NCBI GenBank assembly: GCA_000597885.1
Contig: CP004371.1
Span: forward strand, 5,410,001-5,474,000
Direction of reading: 5' to 3'
Source of the DNA: Flammeovirgaceae bacterium 311
GTDB lineage: Bacteria > Bacteroidota > Bacteroidia > Cytophagales > Cyclobacteriaceae
Length of the DNA stretch: 64,000 nucleotides
Position numbers and translations under genes: made by a program. Every line of letters begins with the position of its first letter. Within the stretch, counting starts at the first letter, position 1. This document shows, piece by piece, positions 19,576-28,259 of the stretch. The notes under the pieces were generated by a model that saw only the letters and a program-made list of their open reading frames with translations, made no database searches and was not told where the DNA came from.

Positions 19576-19989
19576 ATGAAAAAGACATTCTTAACTTTTG
19601 TAGCATTGGCATTCGGAATGGGTGTAACATTTGCTCAAACAACTCCTGAAACAGATCCACAACAAAATACAGAACAATCTATCACTGTAGATCCTATGTC
19701 GAACAGAACAGAGGATGCTGGCCGCCGCTCTATACAGGTGGAAGAGCTGCCTGAGGCTGTACAGACAAATCTGCAGAGCGATGAGTTTAAAAATTTCTCC
19801 GTTGTTACCGTAACTGAAATACAGCCTGTAGAAGGTGCTGCAGTTACTGCTGTTCAGTACGAAGTAGCGCTGGCAGAAGGTGCTGCTGTAGCAACTGCTG
19901 AGCCTACAGTGATTGTGCTCTTCGACGAAAATGGTAAAGTTGTTTCACAGGGTGAGCCTGCTGAACAAAAAGAAGAAGAGGAGAAATAG
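19576..19989 (+). CDS. Small secreted acidic protein, unknown function
   Basis: A 137-residue protein whose natural start is the ATG at 19576, because MKKTFLTFVALAFGMGVTFAQ is a clean signal peptide; an in-frame TTG at 19504 would bury it. The mature part is rich in Thr, Glu and Gln, has a Val-rich stretch around 70-115 (possible PepSY-like beta strands) and ends in a run of glutamates and lysine. No family was recognised. It is monocistronic, with a terminator about 95 bases downstream. Confidence 0.75.
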   Translation: MKKTFLTFVALAFGMGVTFAQTTPETDPQQNTEQSITVDPMSNRTEDAGRRSIQVEELPEAVQTNLQSDEFKNFSVVTVTEIQPVEGAAVTAVQYEVALAEGAAVATAEPTVIVLFDENGKVVSQGEPAEQKEEEEK

Positions 19990-20083
19990 TATTGATCAAT
20001 TCTGAACACCGATTGCTTAAAATCTATATCTGAGAACTTATTGTTCTATTTTTTCAGAGATTAACGAACTTGTAAAGTTTCAT

Positions 20084-20117
20084 AAAAAAGTCATCCCTGT
20101 TTGGGGATGACTTTTTT
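20084..20117. terminator. Bidirectional terminator
   Basis: GTCATCCC (20090-20097) pairs with GGGATGAC (20104-20111); six A precede and six T follow, so it serves both the plus-strand secreted-protein gene and the minus-strand reductase gene. Confidence 0.92.
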
Positions 20118-20204
20118 CTTTAATGCCTGTTACAGGCTCTTTGCTTAGGTTGTATGGATGTTCTGTATAAATATCTTCAGCGCAAGCCTTAAGGCCTGTG
20201 TGGT

Positions 20205-21239
20205 TTAGAAAGCATTTACACCATTTACTGTGGTATACTTAAAGCTTAGCTTCTGGCTTGGATAAACCCATTTAAAGGCGCTCTGGCACATCAGGGCAGC
20301 CTCATGGAAGCCGCACAGGATTAACTTCAGTTTACCCGGGTAGGTGTTGATATCGCCAATGGCATACACCCGGTCTACTGAGGTGGAGTAATCAAAGGTA
20401 TTTACCTGGATCTGTGCTTTTTCAATGCCTAAGCCCCAGTCGGCAATAGGACCCAGCTTAGGGGTTAATCCAAAGAGAGGGATCAGGTAGTCTGTTGCCA
20501 GTCGGCTTACGTTTTTATCACCATCCTCTACCAGTACTTCCTGCAGGTGTCCGTTGCCATTCAGGCCTACTACATTAGATTTGAGCAGCAGGTCAATTTT
20601 ACCCTGTTTTGCCAGCTCAAATACTTTTTCGGTCGAGTCTGGCGCTCCCCGGAAGGTTTCGCTGCGGTGAATGAGGGTTACTTTTTCGGCAACTTCTGCC
20701 AGGAAGATCGTCCAATCCAGGGCCGAATCACCTCCACCTGCCAGTACAATGCGTTTGTCTCTGAAAAGCTCTGGTTTTTTCACCATGTAGGAAACGCCTT
20801 TCCCTTCAAAATCTTCCAGTCTCTGAATGGCAGGTTTTCTGGGTTCAAAGCAGCCCAGTCCGCCGGCGATCACCACCACCTGGCAGTGTACGTGGGTTTC
20901 GTCAGAGGTCTTCACAATAAAAGAGCCATCGTCCAGGCGATCGAAGGTTTCCACTCTTTCGCCAAGGGTAAAGCCCGGGTTGAAGGGTGCGATCTGCTCC
21001 ATCAGGTTATCTACCAATGCCTGTGCGTTAATGGCAGGAAAGCCCGGAATATCGTAAATAGGTTTCTGGGGATATACTTCTGATAACTGTCCGCCAACCT
21101 GTGGCAGGGCATCAATCAGGTGGCAGCGCATTTTTAACAATCCAGCTTCAAAAACAGCAAATAAGCCCACCGGGCCGGCACCAATTATGCAAATATCAGT
21201 CGTAATCATATCAGTATCTGTAAGCGTAAGTTTATTCAT
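20205..21239 (-). CDS. Ferredoxin--NADP(+) reductase (thioredoxin-reductase-like type)
   Basis: A 344-residue flavoprotein. GAGPVG near residue 21 binds FAD and GGGDSA near 168 binds NADP(H). The lack of the CxxC active site of thioredoxin reductase and the extended C-terminus (after about 300) match the YumC-type ferredoxin/flavodoxin reductases of Bacilli, Chlorobia and Bacteroidota, which exchange electrons between NADPH and ferredoxin. Alternative start codons exist a few residues in (second Met at 11). A LysR gene follows upstream in the same orientation, 90 bases away. Confidence 0.9.
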   Translation of the reverse strand: MNKLTLTDTDMITTDICIIGAGPVGLFAVFEAGLLKMRCHLIDALPQVGGQLSEVYPQKPIYDIPGFPAINAQALVDNLMEQIAPFNPGFTLGERVETFDRLDDGSFIVKTSDETHVHCQVVVIAGGLGCFEPRKPAIQRLEDFEGKGVSYMVKKPELFRDKRIVLAGGGDSALDWTIFLAEVAEKVTLIHRSETFRGAPDSTEKVFELAKQGKIDLLLKSNVVGLNGNGHLQEVLVEDGDKNVSRLATDYLIPLFGLTPKLGPIADWGLGIEKAQIQVNTFDYSTSVDRVYAIGDINTYPGKLKLILCGFHEAALMCQSAFKWVYPSQKLSFKYTTVNGVNAF

Positions 21240-21329
21240 GCAGCGTGTACCATGCCACGGCTATTGAAAAGTTTACGCAAACATACACCCTGCTGCCTAA
21301 GCACGCCAATCACAAATAGTGATGCGGTA

Positions 21330-22229
21330 TTACTTTTGGTTATAACGCCTGATGCAGTGCTGCTTAAACAGGCCCACGAGCCTGGCGTGCTGGCCGTGCA
21401 GGGAAATGAATTGCAGAGAGCGGCTGATGGTGCGATCTTTTATCTCAATCACCCGTAGTTTGTTGCTGTTAAGCTCATCTACCACGGTATGGATGGAGAG
21501 AAACGCAAAAGCACCGGAGTGCATGAGGTACTGCTTAATACTTTCTGTGCTGCCCAGCTGCACTTCAACATTCCAGTCCCTGCGCCTGAGCTGGTGTTCT
21601 TCCAGGGCATGCTCAATAATGTCGAGGGTGCCGGAGCCATCCTCCCGGATTACGAGCGGTAGCTCCCTTAGGATATCGAGGCTAATTTCAGCCTGGGCTA
21701 TTTTAGGGTTGCCGGTGCTGGTCACCAGTACAATTTCATCTTCCACAAAATGCTCATAATGGAGTTGCGGGAGGGTGCTGTAGCCTTCAATCATGCCCAT
21801 GTCGATGCTGTTGTTCAGCAGCAGCTGTTCAATGCGCTCGGTATTGCCGTTGATTAGGGTGAGCTGCACCTCCGGATGGCGCTTCTTAAACCCAGCCAGA
21901 ATCCGGGGCAGAATGTATTGAGCAATGGTGGTGCTGGCGCCTATGCGCAGGTGGCCCGAGAGGTTTTTCTGCAGGCTGTTAAGCTCGTCTTCCAGCTCCT
22001 GGTAAAGCAGCAGGATTTTCTTTGCATAAGAGAGCAGTAGTTCTCCCTCGCCGGTAAGGCTGATGCTGTTGCCATGCCGGTTGAAGAGCGGCTTTCCTAC
22101 CTGTTTTTCCAGCTCATTGATGTGCTTGGTCACGGCAGGCTGTGTGATAAAAAGCTCATGCGCTGCTTTGGTGAAGCTAAGCCTATCGGCCACCGACTTG
22201 AATACCCTTAATCTAAAATCAAATATCAT
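21330..22229 (-). CDS. LysR-family transcriptional regulator
   Basis: A 299-residue regulator: winged helix-turn-helix at 1-60 (FTKAAHELFITQPAVTKHI) and a periplasmic-binding-like effector domain at 90-295. The pattern is closest to CysL/CbbR-type members. It is encoded upstream of the ferredoxin-NADP reductase in the same direction and could control it; this is inference from position only. Confidence 0.9.
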   Translation of the reverse strand: MIFDFRLRVFKSVADRLSFTKAAHELFITQPAVTKHINELEKQVGKPLFNRHGNSISLTGEGELLLSYAKKILLLYQELEDELNSLQKNLSGHLRIGASTTIAQYILPRILAGFKKRHPEVQLTLINGNTERIEQLLLNNSIDMGMIEGYSTLPQLHYEHFVEDEIVLVTSTGNPKIAQAEISLDILRELPLVIREDGSGTLDIIEHALEEHQLRRRDWNVEVQLGSTESIKQYLMHSGAFAFLSIHTVVDELNSNKLRVIEIKDRTISRSLQFISLHGQHARLVGLFKQHCIRRYNQK

Positions 22230-22316
22230 TCAGCTTGCTCCATTGTTTATGGGCTACACTTCCGGTGACTAAGGCCGGTGTAGCGTTAACAATGTAAATT
22301 AAATAAATTTTTCCAG

Positions 22317-22907
22317 CTATTCGCCTGCAGGCGCTTTCACTGTTTGTTGTACAGCGTAGGGTATGTAAATGTAAGGCTGAATACTTTCCTTTAGAGCATT
22401 ATAATTTTGCCTGTTCCCATTGATTTCGAACTTCTGTTTTTTTGATGCAATGGCAATACCAATGGCACTGCCTCCTATGAATCCCAAGATTCCACCGACT
22501 GTTCCCGGATCTACAATCTCCATACAACCGTAGTAACTATTCTTACAAGGCTTATCAGCTACCTCTCCGATAACTACACCTCCTAAAATACCCAGTAAAC
22601 CACCAAAAATAAATCCTCTGCCCATAGCACCTGCTTTTTCAAATTTAATTTGCTTGATGCTGCTAACAGGGATGATCAGTAGTTCCTGCTCCACGGGGAT
22701 CTGGTTCTTTTTTGCCAGCCTAGCCCAGGTAAGGCTGATGGTGGAGTCGTTGAGTGCATAAATTGCACCTCTGTAGTTGTTTTTATCTACCGTTTGTACA
22801 AGCGCACGGTATAGTGGCCTCTTGGTTTCAGTAGTGACTTGCGAAAAGCAGCTTGTGCTTATCTGAATGCATAGCAGGCAAATGAACAGGGTAAAAAGTT
22901 TATTCAT
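22317..22907 (-). CDS. Exported glycine-zipper protein, unknown function
   Basis: A 196-residue protein with a signal peptide ending near CFSQ. The mature N-terminal half (about 30-90) has strands that recall small domains found in Bacteroidota envelope proteins; residues about 95-160 form two Gly-rich hydrophobic segments (GRGFIFGGLLGILGGVVIG and GGILGFIGGSAIGIAIA), with two cysteines between them. Glycine-zipper segments often insert into or stabilise the outer membrane. Function is unknown. Confidence 0.75.
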   Translation of the reverse strand: MNKLFTLFICLLCIQISTSCFSQVTTETKRPLYRALVQTVDKNNYRGAIYALNDSTISLTWARLAKKNQIPVEQELLIIPVSSIKQIKFEKAGAMGRGFIFGGLLGILGGVVIGEVADKPCKNSYYGCMEIVDPGTVGGILGFIGGSAIGIAIASKKQKFEINGNRQNYNALKESIQPYIYIPYAVQQTVKAPAGE

Positions 22908-22959
22908 GGGGTTAAGTGAAAAGTCTGTATTAGAAAAGGCGCTGCCAGATTCAGCAGGG

Positions 22960-23163
22960 TTATATCTTCAGAGGCATCACAGACTTACCGGCGGTCAAAT
23001 CCTCTTGCGCTGCTGTGGCGCTGTCGGGATTTTTCAGTAGATCGTGTGCATCAAATAAAACTCCCGGAGTTGAAGCCTGTACATCATAAATACAAGTGAG
23101 CAATTCCAGAGCATAACGAAAGGCTCGATACAGGGGCATGTTTTTGAGTAAGAGTTTATCCAC
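22960..23163 (-). CDS. Possible small hypothetical protein
   Basis: A 67-residue frame in an otherwise empty 700-base gap, with an ATG at 23163 and a second one nine codons later. Codon choice looks plausible for this genome but there is no ribosome-binding site, signal peptide or recognised motif, so it may be a chance frame. The remainder of the gap (23164-23612) is AT-rich; TATCTTTA at about 23589 is one mismatch from a -7 box and could serve the downstream MFS gene. Confidence 0.25.
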   Translation of the reverse strand: MDKLLLKNMPLYRAFRYALELLTCIYDVQASTPGVLFDAHDLLKNPDSATAAQEDLTAGKSVMPLKI

Positions 23164-23612
23164 TTTACCAAAAACATAAACAGGGCTGCAATAATATTTC
23201 TAAGGCTGAATATATAGGCCTGGAAATAGGCTGACGGAGAATCTTAATACCTGTAGGATTTTATGCTCCATCCGCAACTAAGAAAAAATAATATTTAATA
23301 AAATTAATGATTTTTAGGAATTTATTGATAGCGGGTGCATAAATCTTTTATCCTGTAAATTTCAATTATACCTATGTAGCAGCCTGTTCCGCTGCTCAGG
23401 GGTGCTATATGAACCCTGCTTACAATTTTTTTTAAAAAATTTCAAGTTTGCCTGAATGCTATTCAACCGTTTGCGCTTCCGTTTGTACTTTTCATATTTG
23501 TTGCTTATAACTCGCATTGAGGTTTCCTCAGGGCTTCGGCTTTAAATCTTTTTCTTAAATATCCGTATTATAGGCTGTTTTAGGTTTTATCTTTACAAAA
23601 CCATTACTGCTT

Positions 23613-24782
23613 ATGATATCAATTGCATTAAAAAATAATAGTACTATACCTAGAGGTGCTCATCGGCTTGCCATAGGTGCCTTCTTCTTTATACAAGGCT
23701 TATGCTTTGCCAGCTGGGCATCCAGGATCCCTACCATCCAGCAGGAACTGGGGATGTCGGAGGCTGCACTGGGCTCTGTGCTGCTGGCCCTGCCTGCGGG
23801 CTTGATGCTATCACTGCCCATCTCGGGCTGGCTGGTGGCTAAAGTGGGCAGCCAGCGGGTAGTCATTATAGCCGCCATGCTCTACACCTTTTCACTGCTT
23901 AGCCTGGGCCTGGTGCAGAGTATTTTCCAGCTGGTGGTGTGCCTGTTTGTTTTCGGGCTGATCGGGAATATCATGAACATTTCTGTCAATACCCAGGCGG
24001 TAGGGGTAGAAGCGCTCTACAAAAAGTCTATCATGGCTTCTTTCCACGGGCTCTGGAGCCTGGCAGGCTTTACCGGTGCGGCTGTGGGTACCATCATGAT
24101 CGGCAGTGGCATTGACCTGTTTCAGCATTACATCTATATTACGATTTTTGTGCTGCTGACGGCACTGCTAAGTTTCCGTTATACCCTGGGCGAAGATGCC
24201 AACAAAAAGAAAGATGCACCCATTTTTGCCAAACCCGACAAAGCCCTGCTGATCCTGGGCATTATAGCCTTTTGCTCTATGCTGTGCGAAGGCGCCATGT
24301 TCGACTGGAGTGGTGTCTATTTCAGGAAAGTGGTAAAAGCAGATCCAGCCTGGGTGGGCGCCGGCTTTACGGCCTTTATGAGTACCATGGCTGCCGGTCG
24401 CTTTGTAGCCGATTGGTTTACCAGCCGCGTTGGCCTTAAAAGAGTGCTGCAGCTTAGCGGCCTGCTAATTACTTTGGGGCTAGGAGTTGCCGTTGTTTTA
24501 CCGGCCCTCCATACGGCCATCATTGGCTTTCTGCTGGTAGGAGTGGGCGTTTCTTCTGTGGTGCCGCTGGTGTACAGTGCTGCCGGAAAATCGAAGATAC
24601 TCTCACCCGGTGTGGCACTGGCTGCCGTATCTACCATTGGTTTTCTGGGCTTCCTGATCGGTCCGCCCCTCATAGGGATTGTTGCCGGTTTTAGCAGCCT
24701 GCAGGTTTCCTTTTCTATTATAGCCCTGATGGGGCTGCTGATTGTAGCCCTGGCCGGAAAGGTGATAACTTCCGAATCCTGA
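23613..24782 (+). CDS. MFS transporter, YbjJ-like
   Basis: A 389-residue membrane protein with about 12 hydrophobic helices. FASWASRIPTIQ near the first helix and FHGLWSLAGFTGA in the middle are typical of the YbjJ subgroup of MFS transporters, usually annotated as exporters of unknown substrate. The gene stands alone and ends in an intrinsic terminator. Confidence 0.85.
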   Translation: MISIALKNNSTIPRGAHRLAIGAFFFIQGLCFASWASRIPTIQQELGMSEAALGSVLLALPAGLMLSLPISGWLVAKVGSQRVVIIAAMLYTFSLLSLGLVQSIFQLVVCLFVFGLIGNIMNISVNTQAVGVEALYKKSIMASFHGLWSLAGFTGAAVGTIMIGSGIDLFQHYIYITIFVLLTALLSFRYTLGEDANKKKDAPIFAKPDKALLILGIIAFCSMLCEGAMFDWSGVYFRKVVKADPAWVGAGFTAFMSTMAAGRFVADWFTSRVGLKRVLQLSGLLITLGLGVAVVLPALHTAIIGFLLVGVGVSSVVPLVYSAAGKSKILSPGVALAAVSTIGFLGFLIGPPLIGIVAGFSSLQVSFSIIALMGLLIVALAGKVITSES

Positions 24783-24910
24783 TTAGATATTCATCGATAA
24801 CTACATGCCGAACTGATTCAGACCATCAGATCTGTATGTTGGTTAACCCTCCTTATGTTAGTTGAACAGGTGTTTTACCTCCTCTGGTACCCTGTTGAGA
24901 TGTTGATGGA

Positions 24911-24942
24911 AGCAGCCGGAAATGTATCTGGCTGCTTTTTTT
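24911..24942 (+). terminator. Intrinsic terminator after MFS gene
   Basis: AGCAGCC and GGCTGCT pair around a 12-base loop and lead into a run of seven T. Confidence 0.85.
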
Positions 24943-25014
24943 GGTCCGTTGTACTTGTCGCAATTGCCCCCTTTGTTGACGCATTTACACAGCTTTAAGT
25001 ACCGACAGGCCCGC

Positions 25015-25022
25015 TATCTTTG
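25015..25022 (+). promoter_or_regulatory. Bacteroidota -7 promoter box for VOC-DoxX pair
   Basis: TATCTTTG matches the TAnnTTTG consensus exactly and lies 26 bases before the VOC start codon. The -33 region is weak (CTTTAAG instead of TTTG). Confidence 0.5.
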
Positions 25023-25048
25023 TTATATCAAATTTAAAATATACAGCG

Positions 25049-25483
25049 ATGGCAACTAAAATTTTTATCAACCTGCCGGTGAAAGACCTTAACAGATCAA
25101 AGGACTTCTTCACAAAACTAGGGTTTACGTTCAACCCGCAGTTTTCAGACGATAAAGCGGCATGCCTGATCATTGGCGACAACCTTTTCTCCATGCTCCT
25201 GACCGAGCCATTCTTTAAAACCTTTACCAAAAAAGAAGTCTCCGATGCCAGCAAAACCACAGAGGTACTCATTGCCATTGATGTGGAGAGCCGGGAAAAA
25301 GTAGATGAGATGGTGAGAAAAGCTGTAGCAGCAGGCGGTACTACTTATATGGACCCACAGGACCATGGCTGGATGTACCAGCACAGCTTTGCCGACCCAG
25401 ATGGCCACCAGTGGGAGCTGATGTTTATGGATGAAAGCGCCATACCACAGGAAGCCTCAACCAGAGAAAGCCATGAAGCCTAG
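25049..25483 (+). CDS. VOC-fold (glyoxalase/bleomycin-resistance-like) protein
   Basis: A 144-residue protein with two beta-alpha-beta-beta-beta modules (FINLPVKDLNRSKDFFTKLG at the start, DPDGHQWELMFMD near the end). VOC proteins use this fold for metal-dependent enzymes or for drug binding; this subgroup has no assigned reaction. A close paralogue lies at 33683-34123. The stop codon region overlaps the following DoxX-like gene by 11 bases. Confidence 0.88.
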   Translation: MATKIFINLPVKDLNRSKDFFTKLGFTFNPQFSDDKAACLIIGDNLFSMLLTEPFFKTFTKKEVSDASKTTEVLIAIDVESREKVDEMVRKAVAAGGTTYMDPQDHGWMYQHSFADPDGHQWELMFMDESAIPQEASTRESHEA

Positions 25484-25862
25484 AACTATCAGGCTCCTTT
25501 ACCGGAGTATCACCACTATTTTTGCTTTGTTCTTTTTGATGGATGGCGCTATGGGCATTATGCAGATAGAAGAAGGACAGGAGATCATGCGCCACCTGGG
25601 TTACCCGGTGTATGTGCTTACCATTTTGGGAATTGCCAAGGCATCGGGTGCTATTGCACTGCTGCAAACAAAATACAGTCTTCTTAAAGAATGGGCCTAT
25701 GCCGGTTTTACCTTTCATTTCCTGGGTGCCTGCCTGTCGAGGGCCTTTGTTGGAGATAGTGCGGGGCTGGTACTTTCTCCCCTGATGTTTATGGGCGTGA
25801 TGTTCCTTTCTTTTTACCTCTGGAAAAAGCAGGTACAGGCTCATCAGCTGGCTTTCTCCTGA
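25473..25862 (+). CDS. DoxX-like membrane protein
   Basis: A 129-residue protein with four hydrophobic helices; the start at 25473 is chosen because MKPRTIRLLYRSITTIFAL leads straight into helix 1, whereas the longer frame begins inside the VOC gene. GYPVYVLTILGIAKASGAIA and LKEWAYAGFTFHFLGA are typical of the DoxX-like family. A paralogue of the same pattern occurs at 55578-55958, there with SRPBCC and ArsR partners. Confidence 0.85.
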   Translation: MKPRTIRLLYRSITTIFALFFLMDGAMGIMQIEEGQEIMRHLGYPVYVLTILGIAKASGAIALLQTKYSLLKEWAYAGFTFHFLGACLSRAFVGDSAGLVLSPLMFMGVMFLSFYLWKKQVQAHQLAFS

Positions 25863-25873
25863 GCTACGATAGT

Positions 25874-26401
25874 CTAGTCCTTCAGATACAGGCTCATGTA
25901 CTCGGCATCCACATACCGGCCCTCAATTTTCAGATCATTCCTGATCAGTTCATTTTGTCCTGTAAAGCCACATTTCCTGTAAAATTCTGCAGCAGAGGTA
26001 GTCGCATGCAGCACCCACAGGTGTATTTGCTCCAGCCCCTCCATTGCGCGGGCTCTTCTGATAACCTCTTCCACCAAGGCTTTGCCTACGCCATGGCCAC
26101 GGGTGCCGGCTTTGGTGTACATGGCATAGATCATGGATTTATGGCGTGCCTTCAGCCGGGTATCTCTTTTAAAAGTAATGGTGCCCACCAGCTCGCTGGC
26201 TTCTGTAAAAGCCCCCAGTACATAGCTTTCCGGAGGTGAGCCAACTGCCGTAAGCCTGCCTACGAAATTTTCCAGGGGTAGCCCCACTTCTTCTTCATAG
26301 CTGCTGCTAAAAGCAAAAGGGGCATCCCGAAGACTTTCCAGCCGCAAGTCACGATAGACGGGGGCATCCAGTTCTGTTAATTGCCTGATGTAAAAATTCA
26401 T
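25874..26401 (-). CDS. GNAT-family N-acetyltransferase
   Basis: A 175-residue acetyltransferase. The acetyl-CoA loop motif RGHGVGKALVEEVIRRA (about 95-111) and the YRKCGFTGQNE stretch near the C-terminus define the GNAT fold. Its ATG overlaps the stop codon of the neighbouring upstream acetyltransferase gene (ATGA at 26398-26401), so the two are translated together. Substrate unknown. Confidence 0.9.
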   Translation of the reverse strand: MNFYIRQLTELDAPVYRDLRLESLRDAPFAFSSSYEEEVGLPLENFVGRLTAVGSPPESYVLGAFTEASELVGTITFKRDTRLKARHKSMIYAMYTKAGTRGHGVGKALVEEVIRRARAMEGLEQIHLWVLHATTSAAEFYRKCGFTGQNELIRNDLKIEGRYVDAEYMSLYLKD

Positions 26402-26874
26402 AATGGCAAAGGATTTGGTTGACGGATCTCCATTTTTACATCTGCACGGGCATACCTGCCTGCTTCTACGGGCACCTCCCGGAAACCAAGCTTTTTGTAA
26501 ATGGCAATGGCCGTATACAGGCTGGAATGGGTGTAGAGCACCAGCTTTCCGGCTCCCATTTCTGCCGCTTTTCTAATGGCCGTCTCGCACAGCAGTTTGC
26601 CGGCGCCCAGGCCCTGGTGCTGCCTGTCAACAGCCATTTTGGTTAATTCCAGTACACCCGGCTCGTTCACCTTCAGGGCTGCTGCTCCTATAATAAGGCC
26701 ATTATATTCAGCAAAGAAAATGGCTCCTCCTTTACTTAAAATGGCCTCTTCCGGATTTTCGAGAACCCAGAGGTCAATGGGCTCAAGGGTAAAAAATTCT
26801 TCTATCCAGGCCTTGTTGAGCTTTTCGAAGTATGGCTGGTACTGGGGCTGGTAGGGGAGTATCCTGATATTCAT
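26398..26874 (-). CDS. GNAT-family N-acetyltransferase
   Basis: A 158-residue acetyltransferase from the ATG at 26874; three more codons upstream (ATG at 26883) are possible. The motif RQHQGLGAGKLLCETAIRKA binds acetyl-CoA and KKLGFREV ends the fold. It is the first gene of a two-gene unit with the acetyltransferase at 25874. Members of this branch act on small molecules; the substrate is unknown. Confidence 0.9.
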   Translation of the reverse strand: MNIRILPYQPQYQPYFEKLNKAWIEEFFTLEPIDLWVLENPEEAILSKGGAIFFAEYNGLIIGAAALKVNEPGVLELTKMAVDRQHQGLGAGKLLCETAIRKAAEMGAGKLVLYTHSSLYTAIAIYKKLGFREVPVEAGRYARADVKMEIRQPNPLPL

Positions 26875-26972
26875 GCAGTACAATACAATAGCTTGGAACA
26901 GTATCAGCGGTTTCTCCCTGAATGGGGTGCTGCGTATGGAAGGCTAATTTAATTTCAGAATTACAGACTCAG

Positions 26973-28166
26973 CTATATTCTCAGGCATTTTTTCAGCCAT
27001 AAAATTAGTAAGCCTGTGAGCAGGGCAAGGCCACTAAAAAGCGGAACCGCAGAGAAATATTCAAACAGCATAATGCCCAGGAGCATTCCGGAGGCAGAGC
27101 CTGCATCGCGGCTGGTGGATAGAGCAGACAGCACAGCAAGTTTGTGTTTTCCTGCTGCTTTTTGCAGGGCCACCCCCGGTACAAAAGCACTGTTAATGCT
27201 GCCGGCAATAAAGGTGAGTATAATGCCGGCTTCGGTTTGGCGGGTGGCCAGCAGCAGTAAGCCCCCTGAAATACCCGCTGATGAAAGCAGGAAGAGCTTG
27301 TTCAGGTTCCAGTAATCTGCCAGTAACCCGGCAAGGGGCGTGAGCAGCAGTGTGCCCAGCCTCCTGATGGAGAGGTATAAAGCAGTTACACCCAGCACTT
27401 TTTCCGGACTGTCCAGGTAGGGTTTGAGCAGTAAGCCCAGTGTTACAATCAGCACACCTTCTACGGCAAAGGAGCTGATGAAAACCCAGATATCGAGCCT
27501 GCCGGGCTTTGCAGGTCTGGGAGTTAATGTCTGCTTTGCCGGTAATTTTGATGCAGGAAGTTTTAGACTTAGCAGGATGCCCACTGCAGTAAACAGGGCA
27601 AGTACCATAAAGGTCTGTGAAATCCCTGCATGCCTGATGAGCACCGGGCCAAATCCCAAAGCCAGCAAGGGACCGGCTTCCTGGATGGCACGGCTTATTC
27701 CCAAAGCAAACCCCTGCTGTTTCACCTCTGTGGCATAGCCCAGGCTGGTAATCCTTAGGGCGGCAAAGGAGATGCCCCACAGCAGGCGGCTGATCAACCA
27801 TAGCCAAAGACCCATTCCAACACCATAGGAGAGTGTAGTCACAGTAGCCAGTACACTTGCTGCCAGCAACATACGTTTGTAGCCGGTAAGGGCAGTCCAG
27901 TAAGCAAGCAGGCTATTTGCAAAAATCCTGATGTACTTGTTGATGGACAACAGAATGCCTACCCACAAGGCTGACAGCCCGACATCTTCTCCAAAAACAG
28001 GTAGCAGGGGGTACAGCAAAGCATCGCCCATCCCACCCAGGGAATAGATGGAGGCCGAGAGAATGGTTCCCTGTAAGGAAACCTCCTCAACAGGCATTCT
28101 TCCGGCAGAAAGAGCTGCCGGGGTACTGACTTTAGTCTTTTCTTCTCTATATGCGGGGGTAATCAA
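26973..28166 (-). CDS. MFS transporter next to cysteine-rich flavoprotein
   Basis: A 397-residue transporter with about 11-12 helices beginning near residue 38. It follows the cysteine-rich FAD oxidoreductase gene in the same direction, separated by 93 bases that contain a strong hairpin. In several bacteria MFS exporters are paired with ArsO-type flavoproteins in arsenic resistance loci, so export of a metalloid compound or thiol conjugate is possible; the sequence itself does not show the substrate. Confidence 0.82.
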   Translation of the reverse strand: MITPAYREEKTKVSTPAALSAGRMPVEEVSLQGTILSASIYSLGGMGDALLYPLLPVFGEDVGLSALWVGILLSINKYIRIFANSLLAYWTALTGYKRMLLAASVLATVTTLSYGVGMGLWLWLISRLLWGISFAALRITSLGYATEVKQQGFALGISRAIQEAGPLLALGFGPVLIRHAGISQTFMVLALFTAVGILLSLKLPASKLPAKQTLTPRPAKPGRLDIWVFISSFAVEGVLIVTLGLLLKPYLDSPEKVLGVTALYLSIRRLGTLLLTPLAGLLADYWNLNKLFLLSSAGISGGLLLLATRQTEAGIILTFIAGSINSAFVPGVALQKAAGKHKLAVLSALSTSRDAGSASGMLLGIMLFEYFSAVPLFSGLALLTGLLILWLKKCLRI

Positions 28167-28208
28167 TTGAAGGAGGTATTTGGGGTACGCACGTGGTTTA
28201 AAACAGAT

Positions 28209-28244
28209 GGCGGAAGGAGCAGGCTTATCCTTGCTCCTTCCGCC
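28209..28244 (-). terminator. Strong hairpin between flavoprotein and MFS genes
   Basis: A perfect 13-bp stem (GGCGGAAGGAGCA and its complement) with a 10-base loop follows the flavoprotein stop codon on the minus strand. Only a short TTTT comes after it, so it may attenuate rather than end transcription, or protect the upstream mRNA. Confidence 0.65.
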
Positions 28245-28259
28245 ACCTGAAAGCTTAGC

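Noticed and set aside
23260-23345. Loose inverted similarity TTTATGC...CCGC / GCGGGTGCATAAA
   Set aside because: Arms need gaps and the region is AT-rich, so chance is likely.
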